A stretch of DNA of 64,000 nt, from assembly GCF_051622035.1 (NCBI RefSeq), contig NC_135355.1, forward strand, positions 28,738,986-28,802,985, written 5' to 3'. The position numbers were made by a program, and so were the translations under genes. The notes beneath the pieces were generated by a model. It saw only the letters and a list, made by a program, of their open reading frames with translations, ran no database searches and had not been told where the DNA came from. This document shows, in pieces, positions 23,101 to 33,200 of the stretch (positions within the stretch are counted from its first letter, which is position 1; each line of letters begins with the position of its first letter). Source of the stretch: Arctopsyche grandis. Taxonomy: Eukaryota; Arthropoda; Insecta; Trichoptera; Hydropsychidae.

Positions 23101-24656
23101 ATATGACATTGATTTGGTTGACCTTTTCTCATTTATGATATGAACGTTTTAAAAAAAATGCACAATGTTTACAAAATTTTGGCTTTTGTAGACTTTAACG
23201 CAAAATATGGTATTGCTGTGCTAAAAGTGACTATTGGAATCAACAGTCTGATGTTTTTTCTATCTTTTGTGATTCTTATTGCTTTAAAATACTTTATAAA
23301 AGTCAAAAATATACTTTATTTTTACACACTTTTTCCCCGTGCCAATCTCATCTCATTAACCGCTCATTAAGTAAAAAAACAAGTTTTTTTTTGTTGCTCA
23401 GTGTAATCAATTGGCGGAATAATATTATATATTTTGAATGAAATGCTACTGAAAAATATCATATGAAATATTGACTAAAAAAAAAAATGGATCTCATACA
23501 TATGTACATACATACACAATGTTTGTTTTTATATTTTTATATCATTGATTGACCTCTAAGCATGATTTAGTTTTCGCCGACACGTCTGTTAAATTATAAT
23601 TATTCTTTCTTCACACAAGTGTCAGCTTTAATAAAGTAGTTGAAAGCTTTTTGTTCTTTTCGACATTTCGACGAACCAAAAATGACATCTGATTTATTTC
23701 ATATGGTTAGCAGTTGTTAAAAAATACATGCTAAATGCATTTCTGGTGCATATTGATTTTAACGCCAGTGTTCCGTTCAACATACGTAGTTTGAGTAATC
23801 CTAAACTGTTTGCCCGCGGCCGTCTTCTATGGAAGCTTTGGGCGACAAGTCTGTAGCGCGGCTGTCTTCCATAGAATTTATGAACTTTGCACGGGATTTT
23901 GAGGCTTATATGCGCCTATTTCAACTGTTTTAAGGTTCAAAATTGGTTGAATATATTACTGAGAGTTGAATGAATGCCACCTATTCAATTTGCTTAAATG
24001 GAACTATACTGAAACATCGTCTATGTGACGTCACGTCTTCATACAATTTTAAAGAATGATTATTTGACAATTAATCCAAAACTACGAGATATATTATGTA
24101 TTTTATTGTTTAAAATAATACTTTATGTGTTAATTAACATATCTGGTTACTTGAGAAAATATTAAAATCTGTATCTAAGGTCGAAAACTCGATTGCCAAA
24201 TTCGCGAAAAAGGTGCCGCGTACAAGGCTTGTTCGCTATATTTATTGCCGCGGGCAAAGGGTTCAGTAGTCCATCCTAAGTACGCACGAAATAAAAGTAA
24301 AATTGGCGCAGGTCCAGGTTTTTGGTGGACCACAGAATAAAGCTGATATGCATCGAGTGAGGGAGGGGTCGGCTGTGAAGACTGAACTATATAAAGGTGA
24401 GGTGAGGTGATGGTGAAAGTGTAGAGTGCAGGAGTGCAGGAGTGCAGGAGTGCAGGAGTAGTAGAGTAGAGTAGAGTAGAGAGCGTACCTGCAGGTGGAG
24501 ATAGGCGGAGTGCGAATGCAGCAGAGGCCTCCTGGAAGGGTGAGGAGGTGGGGGTGGAGGTGGAGGGGAAAGTGGGTGCGGTTGCGCGAGGCGAGGGGCG
24601 ACGACGTGAGGCGGCTCCGGGCTTAGTCCGCCGCTGCTGGCTGACCACACGGACAT
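17195..24656 (-). CDS. Orai: Orai calcium release-activated calcium channel
   Basis: Three coding exons: 24656-24489, 17950-17792 and 17719-17195, all in phase 0, for 283 residues. Orai is the plasma-membrane pore of store-operated calcium entry, gated by STIM. The first exon starts [11 protein letters not shown] like fly olf186-F and has a proline-rich stretch. Exon 2 holds the Orai N-terminal helix ([17 protein letters not shown]) and the start of TM1. The pore segment [13 protein letters not shown] spans the exon 2/3 junction, with the selectivity-filter glutamate at residue 114. TM2 to TM4 follow ([55 protein letters not shown]), then a coiled C-terminus ([10 protein letters not shown]) for STIM binding. 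An ATG within exon 2 could give a shorter isoform. The 6.5 kb first intron is full of repeats. Confidence 0.95.
18041..19267. mobile_element. Long-TIR Tc1/mariner-like element, copy 1
   Basis: The arms of several hundred bases are inverted copies, ending close to CACTGAGCAACAAAAA, with TA next to the left end and TTATA after the right. Three other copies lie at 23040-23402, 46138-47333 and 62335-63046. There is no transposase ORF. The left arm is interrupted at 18205-18520 by another element. Confidence 0.75.
18205..18520. mobile_element. piggyBac-type MITE nested in the previous element
   Basis: A 316-bp palindrome with ends CAC(T)ATGGTGGCCGCTGA and complement. The right side is followed by TTAA and the left preceded by CTAA. 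The uninterrupted family copy at 62497 reads CTTTAATTC at the matching point, so the target was TTAA, the piggyBac target. Repeated internal motif: TGATACAAATAT and variants. Confidence 0.65.
19972..21661. mobile_element. 1.7 kb composite element with several nested palindromes
   Basis: Outer ends are GGTACTTGTTGGTTATATGG and its complement at 21638-21661, near GGCGCCCATATAACC. Inside lie a ~300-bp palindrome (20722-21021, ends TAACCTGGTACCAACTAATA), a 175-bp MITE (21030-21204) and a partial copy of the GGGTCTACCTCACGG family from 21210. The segment 20085-20245 recurs at 52843-53035. No transposase is recognisable. Confidence 0.6.
21030..21204. mobile_element. 175-bp GC-rich-ended MITE
   Basis: Perfect 16-bp inverted ends, GGGCCGGGCCGCACCG and complement. 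It sits next to the inner palindrome of the composite element. Only one copy was seen in this window. Confidence 0.65.
22530..23037 (+). other. Unassigned protein-like segments in the Orai intron
   Basis: Two plus-strand reading segments look more protein-like than the surrounding DNA. One is 22545-22615 ([20 protein letters not shown]). The other is 22819-23037 ([37 protein letters not shown]). A CCCAG acceptor-like site precedes the second at about 22815. The second runs directly into a transposon end at 23040. I do not recognise the family. It may be an exon remnant of a retroposed or rearranged gene, or chance. Confidence 0.3.
23040..23402. mobile_element. Long-TIR Tc1/mariner-like element, copy 2 (short)
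   Basis: Left end CACTAAGCAACAACAAAAAA, right end TTTTGTTGCTCAGTG followed by TA. Most of the arms are missing compared with the copy at 62335, so this is an internally deleted copy. Confidence 0.65.
24417..24486. repeat. Minisatellite beside the Orai exon 1 donor
   Basis: Four copies of AGGAGTGC followed by about four of AGAGT. They lie inside the first Orai intron, directly next to the splice donor at 24488. Confidence 0.8.
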
Positions 24657-25051
24657 GCCGCCACAACGACACGAGACGCCACCAGACTCGCGACTGACGT
24701 TTCAATTCGACCCACTGGTGGTCTTACGTCGTTCACTTTACATCCTTAACCGTTACCAATTTATAACTACATATGTAATACATACAATTGCAACGAGCCA
24801 TTTTTTACGACGTTTATATTATTAATTACTCCGCTCCACCATCATATTATATGTGTTCAAATGTTTAAAAAATAAAAATAATAAGCTGTAATGACCAACT
24901 GCAGATTCTTGACTAGTTAGCATTTGTTCAGACCAATTGTCTGATGGTCGGTTTTCGTGACCTTACGACCCACGAAACCTATGTTTTGCCTGTGCTGGCC
25001 ACCCTGAGAGCGGCTAGCCGAAACACTTGCGTGCCAACCGTCGCCGCGTAA
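24657..25051. other. Orai 5' flank
   Basis: Presumed Orai 5' UTR and promoter. GC-rich just above the start, then AT-rich. No further feature supported. Confidence 0.4.
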
Positions 25052-25952
25052 ACATTTAAGGGGGATGAACGAATGAGACAACTGGCATGTTGATGCACGT
25101 GCTTTATTTATTTATTTATTTAATAGTTTTGGACCATTGTGGCATTACAGGAAGAACCTAATGCGCTACAATGGCCTACATTTGAAAAAGATATAAAAAC
25201 ATGATATAAAAACAAGTTAACTGTAAATAAAGGAATAAAGCAAAAGCAGAAAACATGGTAAAATAAAATAATAAAAAAAAAGTAACAAAAGGAAAATAAT
25301 ACATCATTCAGAGAGAAAAAAAATAACAAAAGTGTAAAAATTAAAAATAAAATCCATAAACCCCATTCTTTGTTTACACTGAACAAAATTAAAATAGTAT
25401 ATAAAAATGTACAAAGGAGAAAGAAAAAGTAAAATAAAATAAAACAAAATATGAATAAAAAATAAAATCACAGCGAGGCCCAAATGGAAGAGAGTAGATT
25501 AAGATTCCACTCATTCATCACATTCAAATTAAGAAAGTAATGATGAGCGCAGGTTACCAGATAAATATGTTAAGATAATATCCGATAATCTACGCTCCCC
25601 GAGGTGGAAAATATCACATTCAGGGACAGCAGCAACGATTTCATTGAGAAGTCGAATAGCTCTTGGAATAGGAGCCATTCGAAAAAGAACTGTGTGAGCA
25701 GCAGGTACAACTATCAAATGATGATGTCTACCACGCACATAATTATTAGGGACATAAAGTCCCAACTGTTCCAGCAACAACGGGCATGACGTATTACCAC
25801 GCATTAGCTGGAGAACGAAATGAATTAACGAGAAGAACTTTATTTAAGACAGCTGAAGGCAGAGTGAGGTAACTACTCTGAAACACAGTCGAATTGGTCC
25901 CCACTCGCAGGAAAGTGACCAAACTCGAACATGTCGTATAGTGAGCCGCCAC
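25052..25952 (-). mobile_element. LTR-like repeat, copy 2, split by a LINE
   Basis: On the minus strand it begins TGTGGCGGCTCACTATACG and ends near TCGTTCATCCCCC, matching 11403-11560. The match is continuous on both sides of 25111-25837. Sequence on the 26000-26130 side could be the 3' end of an internal region, but I recognise no retrotransposon protein there. Confidence 0.55.
25111..25837 (-). mobile_element. 5'-truncated LINE, 3' end only
   Basis: On the minus strand the ORF 25804-25529 ends a LINE polyprotein; VPAAHTVLFRMAPIPRAIRLLNEI is typical of the C-terminus after the reverse transcriptase. The 3' UTR (GCATTAGGTTCTTCCTGTAA) ends in TTAAATAAATAAA repeats. It is flanked by a 9-bp duplication CTTTATTTA at 25102-25110 and 25838-25846. 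The empty site is seen in the LTR-like copy at 11510. Confidence 0.75.
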
Positions 25953-26201
25953 ACATTACTCGCGGCTCGTTCCCTCGATGTTTGGCTCGTTTCCTCGACT
26001 GGTGATGTTTGACGATACTTGGAGACCAGCTCCAGTATTCATCCGGGGTGTATTGAGGAAGCCTGGTCTGTCTTCGTCCCGAAGGCAGACAACTCAGACA
26101 CGCGTGCTTGGTGCATAACCTCAAACACACGTGCTACCATTGTATTCGAACTCCCCCCCCCTCCCCCCTGCTTGCTCTCTGTACATTTAACTTAAAATCA
26201 G

Positions 26202-26400
26202 TAGCGGCTCGTGAGAATTCATAGTGGGGGGGGCTGCAGAGATTAATCAGGCTGTAGTAGCTCGTTAACTAAACTGGTGATCGAATGAAAACAAAAATAA
26301 CATGCATATGTAATTTACTATACTGGGAGGTCTGCAGCCCATGTGGACGACAAAAATAGCATGCGTTTGTACTGTACTGGGAGGACTGCAGCCCCGCAAT
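26202..26400. repeat. Poly-G-bearing repeat, copy 1
   Basis: It begins AGCGGCTCGTGAGAATTC and carries a run of eight or more G. It then has two related segments (CTGGGAGGTCTGCAGCCCAT and CTGGGAGGACTGCAGCCC). An inverted copy lies at 61925-62170. Short ORFs here are not genes. Confidence 0.65.
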
Positions 26401-27276
26401 TTACGCACACGATACGAGAGAGGGAGGCAGAGAGCAGAGCAGCCATCAGCAGAGACCAGACCACAGACGACGAAGAAAGACACCGTGAGGAAAGCCATTC
26501 GCCCACGCTTTACCACGAACTATACAAACATCACGACATCAGGTGGCATCTTGATTGAGAACCCCTGGCGTCTGTACAGCATTGTAGGAATATATATATC
26601 ACATCGCGTACTATCCTGAGATAGTATGATCCCCGTACATATACAGATCCCCGCACCTCACTAGAATGCGCTTCTATTCAAGCGGAAAATACTCGGAATG
26701 CAAACACTCCACGACCCCTAGACAAGGACAACTGCACACGACCACGTATCCAACTGAAACAGATAAACCGGCGTACCAGCACCTAACGTCAGTGAGCTTC
26801 GGGAGCTCAGCCTGCTCACTCCTCCGATGTAGAGCAATTACCTCTATCGCTGTACATACAAACACATCTATATTAACTGAGCAACAAAGATTCTCTTCAA
26901 AACACAACTGAATTTCTATAGGCCGGGACACGGTCAATATACCTATTCCCTGTCTAAAGCATATTTGATGCAACTCGACATACAGTTTGAATTCGTTCTG
27001 GAAAAGTGTCATTATCCTTCGAACACTGATTTTACTCGAGTTTACCTTTATTCTCCGCCGTATCAATTCAATTCAATTCAAGTGCGAGACACGTTTTTCG
27101 ACAAAGATAAGTTTCACTTCACCCAAACAGCCTCATTCGGACTTCGTTGTCACGTTCGTTCGTTGTTTACTGAATTTAAATGGTACTGGCATAAAGTTTA
27201 TATTAAAGTTCAATGACAGTTCGATCGGCCGGTCTCGTTTGACACATAAACTTGTAATGTCATATTTATAATCAAG
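26401..27276. other. Intergenic region upstream of VPS35L
   Basis: No gene recognised; ORFs on both strands look like chance. It probably ends with the VPS35L promoter. Confidence 0.4.
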
Positions 27277-30200
27277 ATGCCTACTAATTGGTAATATTCC
27301 AACGTTTTTTACGTATTTAGTATTATTTTACAGTGTATTTACTTAATTAACGTATTTATTTTTTCAATATATCACTTGTTTATCGGTTTCACTTGACACA
27401 TGTCAAAACAACATCAATAGTTTTAATACTAGTTTTTTTTTAAATTTAAATTGCATATAATTCCTCAAAAAATATTCAACCCACATAAAAGACTTAGTCA
27501 TCTTGAGGACATTCATGAATGTGTATGGCTAAAACTAAGATTTGTTAACATTCCTTTTTTTATATACATATGTACTATTTATTTTCCACCAAGATCTCCA
27601 CCAAATATTTATAAGCGATTTTTTGATTTAATTATATCTAATTATTCACATTTTAGTAATGGTCGCATTTTTATATCTGGAGATTTTAATCTGAATTCTT
27701 CTAACTGTTTTCCTGATGACCTTAATTTTTTTATATCTTTATTCAACTTAAAACAAATTAATACTATTCGAAACTATTTTAATAATTCCATGTTGGATTT
27801 TCTATTAACAAATTTAGATTGTCAGAATATTATTATTTCAAATTCAGTTGATTCCTTGGTTCCTGAAGACAGCTATCATCCTGCTCTTGATATTCATTTA
27901 AAATTAACTATAACTTATTCCTCACTTCGTTTAATAAATAACTGTCTTAATACCTCTGTCCTAAATGGATGGTTATTTACAAATGTTGATTTCAAATATT
28001 TAAATGATATTCTTTGTAATTGTCAATGGGAGCGAGTTTATGAGTGCAAAGATGTTAATTTGGCCCTCTCTAATTTCTATGACATTATATATTCTATTTT
28101 TAATGATTGTTTTCGGTTGAAAGGATTAGTGACGAGTAAAAGGATTTATCCGCCTTGGTTTACTAAAGAAATTATTAATCTCTTAAAAAGTAAATATCAA
28201 ACACATAAACTCTGGAAGAAATCGAGCAATCCTCTTATCTTAAATAATTTCCGTATTTTACGTACGGAAATTAAGAAATTAATTAATAATGCATATAATG
28301 TTTATGTAGCTGATTGTGAAAGTTCCATAGTTAAAAACCCTAAGAAATTCTGGAACTTCATCAATTCTAAACGTGTAAATCGTGTAAAGTCGACCATTAT
28401 GTACAATGATTCTGGATTGTTAGAGGGTGATCAAAACATTGCTAATGGATTTGCCGACTTTTTTAAATCAGTTTTCAATAATCCTACTGATTCCATGGAA
28501 CCTACCAATGACTCGGAATTTACTTTCCCCACTTTAGCGATTAATCATCTTGACTCTTCCGATCTGAAATATGGCTTTCTAAAGTTAAAAAATATTTATT
28601 CTTCCGGTCCTGACTCCATCCCTAATTACATCCTAAAAGGATGTGAGGTTAGTCTCTTAGAACCTTTAAAATTCATTTTTAATTTAATTCTAAGGAACTC
28701 TTCATTCCCCAATTTATGGAAATGCTCTAAAGTAACTCCTATTCATAAGAAGGACGATAAATCTTGTGTAAGGAACTACAGACCAATAACTATCTTGTCA
28801 GCGCCAGCCAAAATGTTTGAGGTAATATTACACAGATACATTTTTAATCACTTTCAAAGTATGCTCATTGATCAGCAGCATGGCTTTCGTCCGGCCAGAT
28901 CAGCTATTACCAACTTGTTATGTTTCTCTAATGACATAACCAGCACTTTGGATTGTAATAATCAAATGGATGTAATATATACTGATTTTGAGAAGGCGTT
29001 TGATAAAGTTGATCATAAAATTTTGGTTAGTAAATTAAGTTTTATTGGATTTACTTATAATCTTGTTGGTCTTTTTATTTCTTATTTACAGGATCGACGT
29101 CAATTCGTTAAGTTTGGGAGTTGCTTTTCTTATGAGTATGTTGCCACTTCTGGGATTCCCCAAGGATCAAATCTTGGCCCTTTATTATTCCTAATATTTA
29201 TCAACGATATTCAATCTTCTATTCACCATTCTAAATTTTTATTATATGCGGATGACTTAAAAATCTATAAGAGAATAATTGATTTACCTGACGCTCTTTA
29301 TTTGCAAGAGGATTTGAATTCTATTTATGAATGGGCTAATGTTAATAAACTTCCCTTCAATATCCTAAAGTGTCGGGTCATTTTTACTCTCGTTCTCGTT
29401 CTCCTATTAAATATCCGTATAAATTTCATGATTCTCTTCTTCAGAGAGAATTATTTATATCTGATCTGGGAATAGTCTTCGAAAATAGTTGGAGTTTCAA
29501 CATTCACATTGAGAATATCTGTGATAGGGCAACAAAAATCCTTGGATTCGTAATCCGTAATTCGTCTGAACTAGGGCTCACTGCCATTCGTCTCTTATAT
29601 TGTACATTAGTTCGCAGTGTGCTCGAGTTTGGCTCCATTATATGGTCTCCCTATCAACTTCGTTACTCTCTAATGTTGGAACGAGTCCAAAGGAAATTCC
29701 TTAGATTTTTATATCTGAAAACATTTGGATTTTATCCATATCTGTTCCCTAGTGCCTTTGTCTTGGGATCTTTGGGTTTCAATTCCCTGGCAAAGAGAAG
29801 AGATTTATTTCTTGGGAAACATTTCGTAAAATTACTTAGAGGAGAGATTCACAATCCCACTATCCTGGAGAAACTAAAATTCTGGGCCCCGGAAAATCGT
29901 AGAGTTTTAAGAAAACATGATATATTTTTACCAATTAGGGCTAAATCAAACGTGCTCATGAACTCCCCCCTCTCGAGAGCTGTTCGACTCCTTAACTTAC
30001 TGGCACAATACTTGGACCTATTCGATGCCAGTTATGTTGAGTTGGTGGAACACATCCTAAATAGCACGATATAAATTTTTCAATCTTATTTCTTTGTTTT
30101 TATTTTGTGTACATATTTTTTACTTGATTTTTATTATTTTTTTATGATGTTTTTTTTTATTTATGATTTTTATTATTTTCTTATGTTTTTTTTTTTTATT

Positions 30201-33200
30201 TATGATTTTTATTATTTTTTTTTATGATGTTTTTTTTGTAATTTTTATGATTTTTATTATTTGTATTAAAATCACATTGACGCTTTGGGGCAACCTGTCA
30301 AGTCTCTGTGGTATTGATTTTTTAAAATAAAATAAAATAAAATAAGTAACTTTTTGACTATCGAGACTTCATAAACATTTTTTGTACAATGTAAATTCAA
30401 ACTTATAAATTTGAATAATATTAAATCTTGCTAATATATATATATTAAAACCATTTATAGCCTCGACAAATAATAGTATACCGTACACGTTATAATTTAC
30501 AGGAAATGTTTTATACACGATGGCAAGCAACTGAGAAAACCTTGCAAAAGAACACCCATAGAAGACCACCCCTTGAAGAGACCTGCCGATAAATCTGTAA
30601 AATATTTGGATATTGTCAAAAAACATGATATTTCTATGTATAATTTAATCCTCATTTTTTTATATAGGTATCGAGACCAATGCACAACAAAAATGTTCCA
30701 TCTGATCCGCTTTCTATGGCCCTCGACGGGTTCGATCCCCTTTCTATATACAATGATGATTTGTATTTTAACTCATCTCAAAATGTATGTTGCATCTTTC
30801 TCACATATTTTTATTTTTACAAGACTCTTCTATTTTTTTAAATTGAATATAAATTTCAGACCAATCTGAAATCAAAAGATAACGAGTGGCTAGAATATTG
30901 GCATTCACGTAGAAATGCTATACTCGCTCGATATACTACAGCTGAAAAGTTGTCGATTATTTCCAGTTTTTTACCTGGAGGTGAAAAAGGTTGGTAATTA
31001 GATATTGAATAAGATAAGTTATTCCTGTGTGAAAATTTCATTGATTGGTTTATTTTAGTTATTATGAAAACACAGACGTACGTCGTAGATCAAGTTAAAA
31101 CCCGTCTTGAGCAATTGGACGACTTTGAAGAGAGTTCCGTACGTCAAATGTTGAATTTATCTCAACAAGAATATGTTTCACGTATTGACATGCTCAACCG
31201 TGAACTTGTTCATGTACGTTTTATTTTTTTTCTTGTTCAAAATACAACATGAATTTATATTTTGCGTAATCAACGTATTCAATTTCAGGCTTGGAATACG
31301 GAACAAAGGGTCAAAGCATTGAAGATTGCAATCCAATGTTCAAAACTATTAGTCGATACGTCCGTTATTCAATTTTATCCGAGTAAATTCGTCCTCATCA
31401 CTGATATACTAGACATATTTGGAAAATTGGTTTATGATAGGTTGAGAAACAAGGCTGAATACTTCGAGTATGTATATGGAAGATTAACTTGTTGTTTTTA
31501 AGGATCTTTAAATTGGGTCTACCCCATGGGATCGAATTAGAAATGCACAAAAAACCAAATATCAGAAGGCAAAGATCGTAAATCGAAAGATCTTAAGTCG
31601 AAAGATCAAAAAAAAAGGGTGCATGGTAAACGGTACATACTCACGAAAATCCTCACTTAAATGCGCGAGTAGGATACAACAGGAACAAGAGGAACAGGCT
31701 TTTCCTCCCGTATTAATGTGCGCGCGCAGAATACAGGAGGAAAAACCTCTTCCTCTTGTTCCTGTTGTATCCTGCTCGCGCAAATTAAGTGAGTATGTAC
31801 CGTTTACCATGCACCCTTTTTTTTGATCTTTCGATTTTCGATCTTTGCCTTCCGATATTTGGTTTTTCGTGCATTTCTAATTCGATCCCGTGAGGTGCAC
31901 CCCTTTAAATTATATCCTTAAGTAAATCATTTATTTCAGCCCGGGAACAAATAAAGTCACATCGCTTCCTGAAAATTTCACTCCTGATATGGTACCTGAG
32001 GCGGCCAAAGAAACTTGCCAAAATTGGCTATACAAAATGGCATCGATACGGGAGCTTGTGCCTCGACTTTATATAGAAATGTCCTTTCTTAAATGCTACA
32101 GCTTTCTGACTCGTCACGAGTTTGGATCTGCACTGTTGAGAATCACTTCGATGATCCGTGGGATCGGTCATCCCCTCGTTTCCATCTATGCTCGATTTTA
32201 TCTGTGTCGAGTGGGACTTAGCATCCATGCAGCTAATAAAGAATTTTTCTTGCACAATTTGAACGACTTCTTACTAACATATCCTCAAGTGTGTTAATTT
32301 AAAATGATTTTCATTTTTATCAAGATATATTTTATACATATGCAGTTAACTTTTAATGAAAAATATGTTTTAGGTGTTTGGAAAAAATATTACTACTGAG
32401 TTATTAGTGCAACGCATTGATATGAGTAAATATATCAGCTTGTATAGCCCTGCTTTGGAGTGGTTGTTGTATGGCCTTGTGGAATGGTCCAATGTTTCAA
32501 ATTCTGTCTTAGATAAATTGATAGATGAATGTAAAAATACTGAAAACAGGTATTCACATTATTATTCACTATATGTACATATGTATATATTATATATGAA
32601 TTTTTATTTTATATATAAAATTGTTTTTACAGTGATCTTCTGTTGAGATCGATAATGTCATCTTTTAAACCGGACTTCATAACATGTCGAGCGATTGAAT
32701 TCTTAGATCTCATATGTAAATCAAAAGCCGAAGGTATTTCATACATTTTATCAACAACTAGGGAGTCCAATGTACCGGTAATCCGGTATATATTATACAT
32801 TAAGATATATTGCCCAAAAAAAAGTTATGAGTGGTAATGAATTCTTTTTACTAACATAATATAACTTTTTTTATTTGTCGTTTAAGAAAATAACAGCGGA
32901 GATAACATAATGTATCATCCGATAGTTGTGATTTACTTTTTCAAGTAATTTTTGCAGTTTTATTTAATTTCATCAAAATAGTAATTCCCTTTCATACGAT
33001 TTTTTTTCTTCTAGGTTTGTTCCTTTCCCAAACTGACTTCAGTTTTATTTATAATAACTAACTGAAGACTTTCTTCTACTGATAATACACATTTAGTCGT
33101 AGATTGAACTACTGCAATACCATCATCGGAATCTGAAATAGATAGATTTACTACATCTTCCTTGTAAATACGTTCTATAACTTCTGATATTATTTTCATT

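Noticed and set aside
26265-26911. Several ORFs of 60-130 codons
   Set aside because: They lie over or beside the poly-G repeat and show no motif or splice structure.
31562-31826. ORFs on both strands in the VPS35L intron and the similar ones at 59860-60229
   Set aside because: Both pairs are produced by the same palindromic element family and mirror each other.
33011-33199. Minus-strand 62-codon ORF in a VPS35L intron
   Set aside because: Its composition looks somewhat protein-like, but I see no splice context, partner exon or recognisable family, so I do not call it.
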